This document shows, piece by piece, positions 8,145 through 15,442 of a DNA stretch of 38,029 nt. The translations under genes and the position numbers were made by a program. The DNA is taken from the NCBI GenBank assembly GCA_002869005.1, contig PKTU01000063.1, positions 1-38,029 of the forward strand, in the 5' to 3' direction. The notes under the pieces were generated by a model that was not told the origin of the DNA, ran no database searches, and was given only the letters and a program-made list of their open reading frames with translations. How positions within the stretch are numbered: the first letter of the stretch is position 1; the number at the start of each line of letters is the position of its first letter. This DNA is from Deltaproteobacteria bacterium (lineage in GTDB: Bacteria; Desulfobacterota; Deferrisomatia; Deferrisomatales; BM512).

Positions 8145-10058
8145 TTAAATCTCCTTTGGTGGTTCTCCCACCCCCGTGAGCGGCAGGTTGACCATAAAGG
8201 CCGTGCCGACGCCTGGGGTGGACTCTATCTCAACCTCGCCGCCATGCTGCTCGCAAATAGAGTGGACTATCGAGAGGCCAAGGCCAGTACCTTCGTTTTT
8301 CGTGGTGAAGAAGGGGGTGAATATCTGGCTCTGCGTCTTTTCGTCGATGCCGGCGCCGGTGTCCTTTATCTCCACCGTCACCCGGCCGCTTTGAGAGCCT
8401 TTGGAGTAGGAGCGTATCGAGATCCTTCCGCCCGGCGCGGTGGCTTCAAGGGCGTTTATGGCGAGGTTCAAAAAGAGCTGTTTCAGCTTTTCGGGGTCGC
8501 CGATGATGGTGGGATTATCCTCCATCTCAACCTCACACTCGATGCCCTTCTTCCGGCATTGTTTGGTAAAAGCCCGGGACCACTCAAAGGCGGTTGAGAG
8601 CTCCATGGGTTGAATTTTGGCGGGCTGCGGGCGGGCGAAGTCCAAGAGCTCGCGTATAAGATGCTCCAGCCGCTCGACCTCCTTTAAGATGTCGCGTATG
8701 AGCTCTCGCCCGCCGTCGGAGATGTTCTCCTCCGCCACCAGATTGTCGAGGGTTATCCCTATCCCTGTAAGAGGGTTGCGGATCTCATGGGCGATGCCCG
8801 CGGCAAGGTGCCCGATGGAGGCGACCCTCTCCATGAACTGCATCCTCGCGTCGAGCTTCCTTTTTTCCGTGACATCCTGAATTATCAGGGTAGCGCCTGG
8901 GGTGGAGGAGCGCCCAAGGCTTGAGATGGTTGTGTAGTAATAGCGCGTCTCCCCGTTGCGGAGGATAGGCAGCTCCACCGCCTCAAGCTGGGAGTGGTCG
9001 CTCATAACGCGGTCGAGCAGGGCGAGGGGCTTTTTGAGAGGTATGTAGCGCTCGATGGGGTTGCCCAACGGCTCCTCCCGGAGGGAGAGGTATTCACGCG
9101 CGGCGCTGTTCATCAGCGTCACCTCGCGAAGCTCGTTAACCGCAATTATGCCGTTGGGGCTGCCCGCGAGGATGTTCTCCCGCGTATCGCGCTCCAGGCG
9201 AAGGTCCCCTATAAGTATGGCGACCTCCAGCGCTTTCGAGGCCTGCGCCGCGAAGACCGAGAGCACCCGCTCCTGAGAAATGTCGAAGGTGCTTTTGGCC
9301 GCGGCCTCAAGGGTCAGGACGCCGAGGACGCCGCCCGTAGATTTGAAAGGTACCGCGATGCGGCTTACTGCGGGTCCGGTCTTCTCGCCTCTTACAATTT
9401 CGTTAAGGGCATTGCGAAGGGGGCGCTCCCCTAGCGCTGCATTTGCGATAAAGGAGCCGTCTTTATCCGGGAGGACGGTGTCCGGCAGGGGGGCGTAAAG
9501 CTCACCCGCTGTTGCCCTCAAGTAAATATGCTCATCTTTGGGCTCTCCCAGATAGAGCGCGCCGCCGTCGGCCTGAACCAGATTAAGGGCCTCCTTTAAA
9601 ACGACGTCGCAGAGGGTCTTTATGTCGCGGCTCCAAGTGAGCTCCCTGCTGAAGGATTGTATCGCCTCCGACTCGAAGCGAGCCTCGGTTAGCTCCTCAC
9701 GGAGCCTCCGGTTGTCCAGCTCGATGCCGATGCGTGAGGATACCGCCTCCAAGAAAACTCTGGCGTCGGTCGCGAAGGAAGTTGCCGCGACTTCAAGGGT
9801 GCCTCTCTCCATCTCAGCCGAATTACAAGGGAGGGATAAAATCTCCTCATCACCCTTAAGGCCGCTCCACCCCGCCTCGAAGAGGAGGGGTCCGGGCGCG
9901 CCGTGTTCGGTTTTTGTAAGCCGTGAAGCCTTTATGCCCAGCTCAAGGTGCAGGCGCGCGAAAGCGCGGTTCAGCGGCAGCGGCGAGTTTCCCGCCAGAG
10001 CGGAAAAACCTTCAAGTATGCTGAGCAATGACCTTGAATCCGGGGTTGGCTGAGTCAT
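8145..10058 (-). CDS. Soluble GAF/PAS sensor histidine kinase
   Basis: This 637-residue protein has no transmembrane segment or signal peptide, so it should sense a cytoplasmic signal. An uncharacterised N-terminal region of about 130 residues is followed by a GAF domain (LCDVVLKEALNLVQADGGAL through VLSVFAAQASKALEVA). A PAS domain comes next (ILAGSPNGIIAVNELREVTLM through TLIIQDVTEKRKL). The HisKA domain has its phospho-acceptor His in GIAHEIRNPLTG. The ATPase domain shows N box NLAINALEA, G1 DTGAGID, F box FTPFFTT and G2 GTGLGLSIV. It is the cognate partner of the NtrC-type regulator directly downstream. The ligand could be an aromatic acyl-CoA or acid, but nothing in the sequence proves that. 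It is divergent from the BcrD-like gene. Confidence 0.92.
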   Translation of the reverse strand: MTQPTPDSRSLLSILEGFSALAGNSPLPLNRAFARLHLELGIKASRLTKTEHGAPGPLLFEAGWSGLKGDEEILSLPCNSAEMERGTLEVAATSFATDARVFLEAVSSRIGIELDNRRLREELTEARFESEAIQSFSRELTWSRDIKTLCDVVLKEALNLVQADGGALYLGEPKDEHIYLRATAGELYAPLPDTVLPDKDGSFIANAALGERPLRNALNEIVRGEKTGPAVSRIAVPFKSTGGVLGVLTLEAAAKSTFDISQERVLSVFAAQASKALEVAILIGDLRLERDTRENILAGSPNGIIAVNELREVTLMNSAAREYLSLREEPLGNPIERYIPLKKPLALLDRVMSDHSQLEAVELPILRNGETRYYYTTISSLGRSSTPGATLIIQDVTEKRKLDARMQFMERVASIGHLAAGIAHEIRNPLTGIGITLDNLVAEENISDGGRELIRDILKEVERLEHLIRELLDFARPQPAKIQPMELSTAFEWSRAFTKQCRKKGIECEVEMEDNPTIIGDPEKLKQLFLNLAINALEATAPGGRISIRSYSKGSQSGRVTVEIKDTGAGIDEKTQSQIFTPFFTTKNEGTGLGLSIVHSICEQHGGEVEIESTPGVGTAFMVNLPLTGVGEPPKEI

Positions 10059-10300
10059 TTTACGCCAGGCTTCGTGTTGGTAAAATCATTATTCGGTTAA
10101 AAATAACCTTATCACGCTGAAAATTCACGAGCAAGCGGTAAAATATAACCGCATAAGATGTTACTTTTGACCGAAATTATCCTCTTTCGCCCGGTAATCT
10201 TGAAAGTAGAGATAAACGAGCGCCGGGGGTGGCTTCAAAGCGAAAGGGTAGTTATCATTACGACCAATGTTCAACAGTATATGTGGAGGTGCGGCGGTAT
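10059..10300. promoter_or_regulatory. Divergent intergenic region with two inverted repeats
   Basis: This 242-bp AT-rich gap separates the kinase/regulator genes from the ATPase module. It holds the perfect inverted repeat GGTTA-AAAA-TAACC (10095-10108) and GCGGT-N8-ACCGC (10135-10152). GGTAAAAT also occurs twice (10079 and 10137), once within the second repeat. No convincing -35/-10 pair or -24/-12 element was found on either strand. The repeats are candidate binding sites for a shared regulator. Confidence 0.4.
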
Positions 10301-11095
10301 ATGGTCACCGCGGGTATTGATGCCGGGAACAAAAGGATAAAGGCAGTCCTCTTAGGAGATGCTGGCGTCATGGCCTTTGCATCGTCCTCAGGGGGTTACG
10401 CCCTCAGGGACTCCGCGGAAGCCCTCTTTGGCGAGCTCCTGACGGCTGCGGGGCTCAAGCGTGAGGAGGTGCGCCACATCACCGCTACCGGCATGGGGCG
10501 GGATCTTGTGGATTTCGCGGCTTCACGGGTTACCGACGTTACCGCCGCCGCTCGCGCCGCTGCCTACCTCCTGCCCGGCGTCGCTACAATAGTTGAAGTG
10601 GGTGCGGAGGAGAGCAGGGCGGTGCGTACAGATGGTGCGGGGAGGGTCCTCGACTCCTCGGTCAACGAAAAGTGCGCGGCGGGCTCGGGCTCCTTCACCG
10701 AGTCGATGGCGAGGGCTCTTGGCCTAACCCTTGAGGAGTTTGGCGCAAAGTCTCTGGACTCCACCGAAAAGATAGATATGAACGCCCAATGCACCGTGTT
10801 CGCAGAGAGCGAAGTGGTCTCGCTGATTCACAACTCCGTTAAGGAGAGCGATATAGCGCGTGCGGTGCATGACGCAATAGCCAGCCGTGTCTCCTCTCAG
10901 GTGCGGCGTGTCGGTATAGCGGGAGAGGTCGCGCTCTTCGGGGGCATGGCTAAAAATCCCGGCTTCGTCAAGTCGCTAGAGGAGGCTCTGGGGGTGGAGG
11001 GGATCTCGATCCCCGAGGAGCCGGATTTCGCCGATGCGCTGGGCGCCGCGCTTATAGCGGCCGACCGGGCTCTCAAGGAGGCTCCGGGTGAGTGA
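10301..11095 (+). CDS. BcrD/BzdQ-like ATPase of the BadF/BadG/BcrA/BcrD family
   Basis: This 264-residue ASKHA-fold ATPase is of the type that drives electrons into class I benzoyl-CoA reductase or 2-hydroxyacyl-CoA dehydratases. The N-terminal phosphate-binding motif AGIDAGNKRIKAVL is clear. The second motif reads VEVGAEESRAV instead of the activase-type GGQDSK; I recall a VGAEE form in BcrD/BzdQ. Cys ligands of the bridging [4Fe-4S] cluster are expected in NEKCAAGSGSF and NAQCTVFAESE. An upstream GTG (10229) would add 24 residues of unrelated sequence. I start at the ATG 10301, where MVTAGID matches the family N-terminus and GGAGG lies upstream. The stop overlaps the next gene. The catalytic subunits (BcrB/C type) are absent from the window. 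Confidence 0.85.
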   Translation: MVTAGIDAGNKRIKAVLLGDAGVMAFASSSGGYALRDSAEALFGELLTAAGLKREEVRHITATGMGRDLVDFAASRVTDVTAAARAAAYLLPGVATIVEVGAEESRAVRTDGAGRVLDSSVNEKCAAGSGSFTESMARALGLTLEEFGAKSLDSTEKIDMNAQCTVFAESEVVSLIHNSVKESDIARAVHDAIASRVSSQVRRVGIAGEVALFGGMAKNPGFVKSLEEALGVEGISIPEEPDFADALGAALIAADRALKEAPGE

Positions 11096-11966
11096 TAAGA
11101 AGCCTGAATACTGGCGCTGGACCGAGAGCGGTAAAGTGATGCCGGGTGCTGATTGGCGCGGGGCAAAGAGCGTTACCCTTGGCATAGATGTGGGCTCGGT
11201 GAGCTCGGAGGCGGTTCTCTGCCTTGACGGTGAACTCGCGGCCTACAATACGATCCGCACTGGAGCGAACTCGCCGGAATCGGCGCAAAAGGCGAGGGCG
11301 GGGCTCTTTGAGTTGACCGGCCTGACCGAGGCGGCGGTTGATTACACTGTCGGCACCGGCTATGGCCGCGTCAACGTGCCCTTCGCCCAAAAAGCTGTGA
11401 CGGAGATTGCCTGCCATGGCCTAGGCGCGCACTACCTGGGAGGCCCCGCCGTGCGTACAATCCTTGATATGGGCGGGCAGGACTGTAAAGGCATACACAT
11501 AGATGAGCGCGGCAAAGTGACCAACTTTCTGATGAACGACAAGTGCGCGGCGGGCACCGGGCGGGGAATGGAGGTTATCGCCGACCTTTTGGAGGTGCCT
11601 GTCATCGAGATCGGCGAGCGCTCCTTCGCTATAGATGAGGAGCCCCCTGCGGTCTCCGATGTCTGCGTCGTTTTCGCCAAGAGCGAAGCGATGGCGAAGC
11701 TGAAGGAGGGCTGGTCGAAGAACCGCGTTATCGCATCCTACTGTCGCGCCATGAGCGAGCGGGTCTCGGCCCTCCTGATGCGTATAGGAGTGGAGCGGGA
11801 ATTCTTCATAACCGGAGGGATATCGAAAAACATAGGCATAGTCAGGCGCATCGAGGAAATTCTAGGCGTCGAAGCGCTAAGGAGCGATTACGATACGCAG
11901 ATAGCAGGTGGGCTCGGAGCGGCCCTCTTTGCCGATAAGCTCCTTAAGAGGGAGCGAGCAAAATGA
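11088..11966 (+). CDS. BcrA/BzdP-like ATPase of the BadF/BadG/BcrA/BcrD family
   Basis: This 292-residue protein is the second ATPase of the pair. The phosphate-binding motif is LGIDVGSVSSEAVL and the second motif DMGGQDCKGI has the BcrA-type Cys. Cluster-ligand regions are MNDKCAAGTGRGMEV and SDVCVVFAKSEAM. An N-terminal extension of about 28 residues with YWRWTE also recalls BcrA/BzdP proteins. It would form a heterodimer with the upstream BcrD-like protein around one [4Fe-4S] cluster and couple ATP hydrolysis to low-potential electron transfer. The GTG start overlaps the upstream stop by 8 bases, so translation is coupled. Its length matches the compact Bzd-type subunits rather than the longer Thauera BcrA. 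The acceptor enzyme is unknown. Confidence 0.86.
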   Translation: MSDKKPEYWRWTESGKVMPGADWRGAKSVTLGIDVGSVSSEAVLCLDGELAAYNTIRTGANSPESAQKARAGLFELTGLTEAAVDYTVGTGYGRVNVPFAQKAVTEIACHGLGAHYLGGPAVRTILDMGGQDCKGIHIDERGKVTNFLMNDKCAAGTGRGMEVIADLLEVPVIEIGERSFAIDEEPPAVSDVCVVFAKSEAMAKLKEGWSKNRVIASYCRAMSERVSALLMRIGVEREFFITGGISKNIGIVRRIEEILGVEALRSDYDTQIAGGLGAALFADKLLKRERAK

Positions 11967-12244
11967 TCGCAAACTACGGCTACGCCGATGGCGGGGGAGA
12001 GTTCTACATAACAATCGATACCGGCGCTTGCGCCTCGTGCGATGCGCGGCCCTGTATAAAAGCATGCCCAGCAGCACTGCTCGTCGAGGAGGAGGACCCC
12101 TATGGAGATGTCGCCATAGCCGTAGAGGAGCCGAAGCGGAAGAAGCTTCGCTACGAGTGCACCCCCTGCAAAGCCGGGGGTAAAGCTAAAACCATCCCTT
12201 GCGTCGACGCCTGCCCCTTCGGCGCCATATCCCATAGTTGGTGA
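11963..12244 (+). CDS. Two-cluster ferredoxin-like protein
   Basis: This 93-residue iron-sulfur protein has two Cys-rich motifs. ACASCDARPCIKACP comes first, and CTPCKAGGKAKTIPCVDACP second, the latter with an eight-residue insertion relative to a simple CxxCxxCxxxCP. It should carry two [4Fe-4S] clusters. The ATG overlaps the stop of the BcrA-like gene (ATGA), so it is translated with it. Benzoyl-CoA reductase clusters of the class I type usually include a dedicated ferredoxin as electron donor, and this is the obvious candidate for that role. The acidic linker between motifs (VEEEDPYGDVAIAVEE) is unusual for a bacterial 2[4Fe-4S] ferredoxin. Confidence 0.82.
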   Translation: MIANYGYADGGGEFYITIDTGACASCDARPCIKACPAALLVEEEDPYGDVAIAVEEPKRKKLRYECTPCKAGGKAKTIPCVDACPFGAISHSW

Positions 12245-12248
12245 CAGT

Positions 12249-12488
12249 GTGAGCGGCTGCGGTAAAAAAAGAGCGCCCGAGCGCGAGGGATGGGAGAGGC
12301 GGAGCGTCGCCACCGAGCCGCGCCTGACGGAGCTTGCAGAGGCGTACAGGGAGGCTGGTTTCGATGTCAGGTTTGAAGATTTCAAGAAAATCTGCGCCGA
12401 TGATATCTATCCCTGCACCAGCTGTATCGACGCCGACGAAGACCCATCTCGGTATAAGATAATCTACACGAAAAAGCGCACTAGCTGA
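12249..12488 (+). CDS. Small Cys-containing protein of unknown function
   Basis: This 79-residue protein starts at GTG four bases after the ferredoxin stop. I do not recognise the family. It has a basic N-terminus with SGCGKKRAPER, a predicted helix TELAEAYREAGFDVRFEDF and a C-terminal IYPCTSCIDADEDPSRYK segment. That last segment contains CxxC plus acidic residues, so metal or cluster binding is possible. There is no signal peptide. The tight spacing places it as the last gene of the ATPase-ferredoxin unit, before a hairpin at 12513. It may be an assembly or electron-transfer accessory of that unit; that is inference from context only. Confidence 0.6.
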   Translation: MSGCGKKRAPEREGWERRSVATEPRLTELAEAYREAGFDVRFEDFKKICADDIYPCTSCIDADEDPSRYKIIYTKKRTS

Positions 12489-12512
12489 ATTTTCGGCGCA
12501 TGCGCTCTCCCT

Positions 12513-12533
12513 GCTTTGGGCGAAGCCCGAAGC
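12513..12533 (+). terminator. Stable hairpin after the ATPase module (no U-tract)
   Basis: The arms GCTTTGGGC (12513-12521) and GCCCGAAGC (12525-12533) pair over 9 bp with one G-U pair and a GAA loop. It lies 25 bp after the 79-residue protein gene and before the bam promoter. There is no T-run after it, so it may be a weak or Rho-assisted terminator or an RNA-processing stem. Confidence 0.4.
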
Positions 12534-12590
12534 CCATGAAATTATCCTCAACACTTAATTTGGTTTAGCGCGCTTGTGGCATGTTGATCC

Positions 12591-12620
12591 TTGACGGCTT
12601 TATGGTAGCCTTGTTATAGT
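12591..12620 (+). promoter_or_regulatory. Sigma-70-type promoter upstream of the bam operon
   Basis: TTGACG (12591-12596) and TATAGT (12615-12620) each differ from consensus at one position and are separated by 18 bases. This is the best sigma-70-like match I see in the window. It precedes the DUF2080 gene by 80 bp and should drive DUF2080-GNAT-bamBCDEFGHI. The transcription start is expected near 12626-12628. Confidence 0.65.
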
Positions 12621-12626
12621 TACCGT

Positions 12627-12645
12627 GTAGCTACTAAGTAGCTGC
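12627..12645. promoter_or_regulatory. Inverted repeat over the predicted bam start site, candidate operator
   Basis: AGCTAC-TAA-GTAGCT (12629-12643) is a perfect inverted repeat. It is extended by a T-G and a G-C pair to 12627-12645. It begins 7 bases after the -10 box, so a bound protein would block transcription initiation. In RNA it would also be a short 5'-end hairpin. Confidence 0.5.
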
Positions 12646-12699
12646 AAGGCTATCCCTCTACAAGACGTGGAAAACTCCAGGCGCAAAGAGGAGATCCCT

Positions 12700-12897
12700 A
12701 TGGATCAACGCAAGAAAGCGGGAAACGGAACCGACGTCCAGGAAGTGGAGGGACGGCCAAATATGCCTGCCTCGAAGTTTGAGGTTTGGGGCGAGGAGAT
12801 GATTGAGAAAGAGGTCCGCCAGAGCGGTAACAGCGGACGTGTCTACCTCCCCCCGGAGTGGATCGGTAAGCACGTCAAGATAATCAGGATCGATTAG
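12700..12897 (+). CDS. DUF2080-family small AbrB-like protein
   Basis: This 65-residue protein ends in VRQSGNSGRVYLPPEWIGKH, the signature of DUF2080 (often labelled transposon-encoded). The GNSGRVYLP core resembles the GNS-x-RIP hairpin of MazE/AbrB swapped-hairpin DNA-binding proteins, so a DNA-binding role is plausible. The N-terminal half is polar and probably disordered. A GTG at 12667 is in frame, but GAGGAG six bases before the ATG at 12700 decides the start. It is the first gene after the promoter and palindrome at 12591-12645, and the GNAT gene follows 9 bp later. I see no transposase or inverted repeats of an insertion sequence here. Confidence 0.75.
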   Translation: MDQRKKAGNGTDVQEVEGRPNMPASKFEVWGEEMIEKEVRQSGNSGRVYLPPEWIGKHVKIIRID

Positions 12898-12906
12898 GAG
12901 TCTCCA

Positions 12907-13335
12907 ATGGTTGAAATCAGAGAGCTCACGCAGGCCGATATTCCCTCCATACTGGCGATACAGAAGGTCATTACCAAAGGCAAGGTCTCTGCCGAGTGGG
13001 GCAAGATGATCGAGGAACACGTCGACGACGTGAGACGCCCCGGCTTCGTAGCGCTCAAGGGCGGCAAGGTGGTCGGTTTCATCATCGGCGAGGAGAAGGG
13101 GGAGGGGTTTGGAATGCCCCGCAGCGGCTGGCTGGACATGGTCGGAGTAGACCCCAAGATGATGGGCGGCGGAGTAGGCAAGACGATGATAAAGAGGCTC
13201 TTCGAAGTGTTCAAGGAGAGGGGGATCAAAAACATATACACCTCGGTCAAGTGGGACGCGGTGGATATGCTCTCCTTCTTTAAGGCTGTAGGCTTCGACA
13301 GGTCGAGCTTCATAAACCTTATCTATAAACTTTAA
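12907..13335 (+). CDS. GNAT-family N-acetyltransferase
   Basis: This 142-residue protein has the GNAT fold. An N-terminal IRELTQADIPSILAIQ segment leads to a strand FVALKGGKVVGFIIGE. The acetyl-CoA-binding motif A reads DMVGVDPKMMGGGVGKTMIK, where GGGVGK is the pyrophosphate loop. The C-terminal AVGFDRSSFINLIYKL completes the fold. It lies between the DUF2080 gene and bamB in the same apparent operon. In Rhodopseudomonas, a GNAT enzyme is known to acetylate and inactivate aromatic acid-CoA ligases; a similar control of ligases or Bam enzymes here is possible. The target cannot be read from sequence. Confidence 0.85.
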   Translation: MVEIRELTQADIPSILAIQKVITKGKVSAEWGKMIEEHVDDVRRPGFVALKGGKVVGFIIGEEKGEGFGMPRSGWLDMVGVDPKMMGGGVGKTMIKRLFEVFKERGIKNIYTSVKWDAVDMLSFFKAVGFDRSSFINLIYKL

Positions 13336-13421
13336 ACGCTTAATTGGCGCGTTAGCTTTAACGGGCAACCCCCCTTTTAGGAAGGTATTTGCTGGAAGGG
13401 GTTATACGGAGAGGAAATAAG

Positions 13422-15413
13422 ATGAGGTACGCAGAGACAGGGTACAACCTCGAAATCGATCTCACTCGGGGCAGCTACGACCGGGTGGAGAGTGACGTTG
13501 TGGATACCGAGCTCTACCTCGGCGGGCTGGGCACCAACGCGAAGATAATGTGGGACCGTGTCCCCCCGGAGACGGAGCCCTTCTCCGAAGACAACCTCCT
13601 TATCTTCAGCGCCGGGCTTCTCTGCGGTACCCCCGCGACGGGGTGTAACCGCACAATCATAACTACACTTTCACCCCAGACCGAGCTTATGTGCTTCTCG
13701 ATGATGGGCGGCTTCCTCGCCCCCGAGATCAAGTACGCCGGTTACGACAAGATAATCCTTAGCGGTAAATCCAAAGACCTCGTCTACATCTGGATAAACA
13801 ACGACAAGGTCGAGATCCGCGACGCCTCCCACCTTAAGGGCAAGGGCGCGATAGAGACCTCCAAGATAATCTGCGAAGAGCTCAACGAGCCAAAAGCACA
13901 GGTCGCGGCCATCGGCGCGGCAGGTGAGAACAGGGTCTACTTCGCCTCCATCGAGCAGGGGCGCTCCAGCGCAAGCCGAGGCGGCATTGGCGCGGTTATG
14001 GGCGACAAGGGCGTAAAGGCGATAGTCGTGCGCGGCACCAAGGACATCAACCTCGCCGAGCCCGACCGATACTTCGACCTTTGCTACGAGGTTATGGACT
14101 ACATCCGCTTTAGAAACGAGAATCCGATTCCCAATGTCATGCCTATCCTCGCCGGCCTCGGCTCCCCCCAGGAGATGAAGGTGCACGACGAGAAGTGGCA
14201 CACCGAGAACTTCATGTGGGGCAACTCAAGGGTGCGCCGCCGCGATTTCTGGAATGAGGAGATCGCCAAGGATTGGGAAGAGACGATGAACTCGATGCAG
14301 CGCCGCCTCATCAGCTGCTACAACTGTCCCATGACCTGCGGAGCCACGATACAGCCCCCCGGCATGGACACCTACATGATGAAGTGCTTCTCCAAGCTCA
14401 CCTACACGATGGCGGCGTTCTCCGACCTGGAGTTCGGCCTCGGCATCGCGCAGGCGGCCACCGAGCACGGTGTTGACGGTTTCTCCGCGCCGCAGGTGAT
14501 GGCCTTTGCCCTTGAGCTTCTGGAGGAGGGGATACTTAAGCCCGAAGACTTCCCCGGAATGCCGGAGGACAATGAGGGGCGCTTCTACTACCTCCTTGAC
14601 ATGATCGTCCACAGGAAGGGCATCGGCAACATCCTCGCCAACGGCACCTACTGGGCGGCCAAAGAGATCGGCAACGGCGCCGAGGCGTACGCACACAACA
14701 ACATCAAGAAGATCGAGCAGCTTCCCCTTAAGCTCGGCATGATGAACCCCGTCTACTTCCTCATGTACTCCACCGGCGAGAAGATGAACATCACCCAGAT
14801 CGAGGGGCAGTTCCCGCAGGCGCCCTTTGCCACGATGGAGGAGCGCGAGGCTTTCGTCAAAGACTGGATCCAGGTGCCTGACGACAAGTTCAAGGAGTAC
14901 CTCCTCAAATGGGATTTCAGGGGAGAATTCTCGAATCCCTACTATCCCACCATCGACATGTGCTGCGAGATCGTCGACTGGATGGAGATGATGCACTACA
15001 TCGACGACGCGCTCGGCATGTGCGCGGGGCTCTCCTCCTTTCCGCTGAAGCCCCCCTACCACATCCACAACTACCCCAAATTCATCGAGGCGGGCTCCGG
15101 TATCCCGATGGACGAGGAGAAGCTTACCAAGGCCGTGAAGCGTTACAGGACGCTTGTCAGGGCCAACAATATCCGCCGCGGCATGCGCCGCGCCGATGAA
15201 AAGCCCCCGGAAAACCACTGGAAGAAGCGCTTCCCCGAATATGAGGCTGAGCTGCTCTCCGCATACTACAAATTCAAAGGCTGGAACGACGACGGCATCC
15301 CCACCGAGGAGTCGCTTAGGGACCTCGGCCTCGGCTATGTCGCCGACGAGTTCCTGGCGAAGGGGGTCCTCAAAGCGGGCGCGGACGCACCCCAGGAATC
15401 CGCATCCGAATAA
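13422..15413 (+). CDS. bamB: Class II benzoyl-CoA reductase, W/Mo-pterin active-site subunit BamB
   Basis: This 663-residue member of the aldehyde:ferredoxin oxidoreductase family agrees closely along its length with my recollection of Geobacter BamB, including the start MRYAETGYNLEIDLTRG. It reduces benzoyl-CoA to cyclohexa-1,5-diene-1-carbonyl-CoA without ATP at a tungsten-bispterin centre. The [4Fe-4S] ligands include Cys299, Cys302 and Cys306 (CYNCPMTC), plus a late Cys in DDALGMCAGLSSFPL. Pterin-binding regions include LGGLGTNAKIMWDR and QGRSSASRGGIGAVMGDKG. An in-frame start at 13389 is rejected because GGAGAGG lies just upstream of the ATG at 13422. It is the first of eight bam genes in conserved order. 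Confidence 0.96.
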   Translation: MRYAETGYNLEIDLTRGSYDRVESDVVDTELYLGGLGTNAKIMWDRVPPETEPFSEDNLLIFSAGLLCGTPATGCNRTIITTLSPQTELMCFSMMGGFLAPEIKYAGYDKIILSGKSKDLVYIWINNDKVEIRDASHLKGKGAIETSKIICEELNEPKAQVAAIGAAGENRVYFASIEQGRSSASRGGIGAVMGDKGVKAIVVRGTKDINLAEPDRYFDLCYEVMDYIRFRNENPIPNVMPILAGLGSPQEMKVHDEKWHTENFMWGNSRVRRRDFWNEEIAKDWEETMNSMQRRLISCYNCPMTCGATIQPPGMDTYMMKCFSKLTYTMAAFSDLEFGLGIAQAATEHGVDGFSAPQVMAFALELLEEGILKPEDFPGMPEDNEGRFYYLLDMIVHRKGIGNILANGTYWAAKEIGNGAEAYAHNNIKKIEQLPLKLGMMNPVYFLMYSTGEKMNITQIEGQFPQAPFATMEEREAFVKDWIQVPDDKFKEYLLKWDFRGEFSNPYYPTIDMCCEIVDWMEMMHYIDDALGMCAGLSSFPLKPPYHIHNYPKFIEAGSGIPMDEEKLTKAVKRYRTLVRANNIRRGMRRADEKPPENHWKKRFPEYEAELLSAYYKFKGWNDDGIPTEESLRDLGLGYVADEFLAKGVLKAGADAPQESASE

Positions 15414-15442
15414 CGGGAACATAAAGCGAAAAGGTATTCGCC

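Noticed and set aside
12571-12600. Sigma-54 promoter before the bam operon (TGGCATG at about 12576)
   Set aside because: No TTGC at the required distance from the GG; the sigma-70-type pair nearby fits much better.
12700-12897. Insertion sequence suggested by the transposon label of DUF2080
   Set aside because: No transposase, terminal repeats or target duplications are visible around it, and it lies in line with the bam operon.
12658-13368. 236-codon antisense frame over DUF2080 and GNAT
   Set aside because: Both sense genes have clear motifs and ribosome-binding sites; the antisense frame has none.
14226-15422. 398-codon open frame antisense to bamB
   Set aside because: It is a shadow of the GC-rich coding strand; the sense frame is a full-length BamB with active-site Cys residues.
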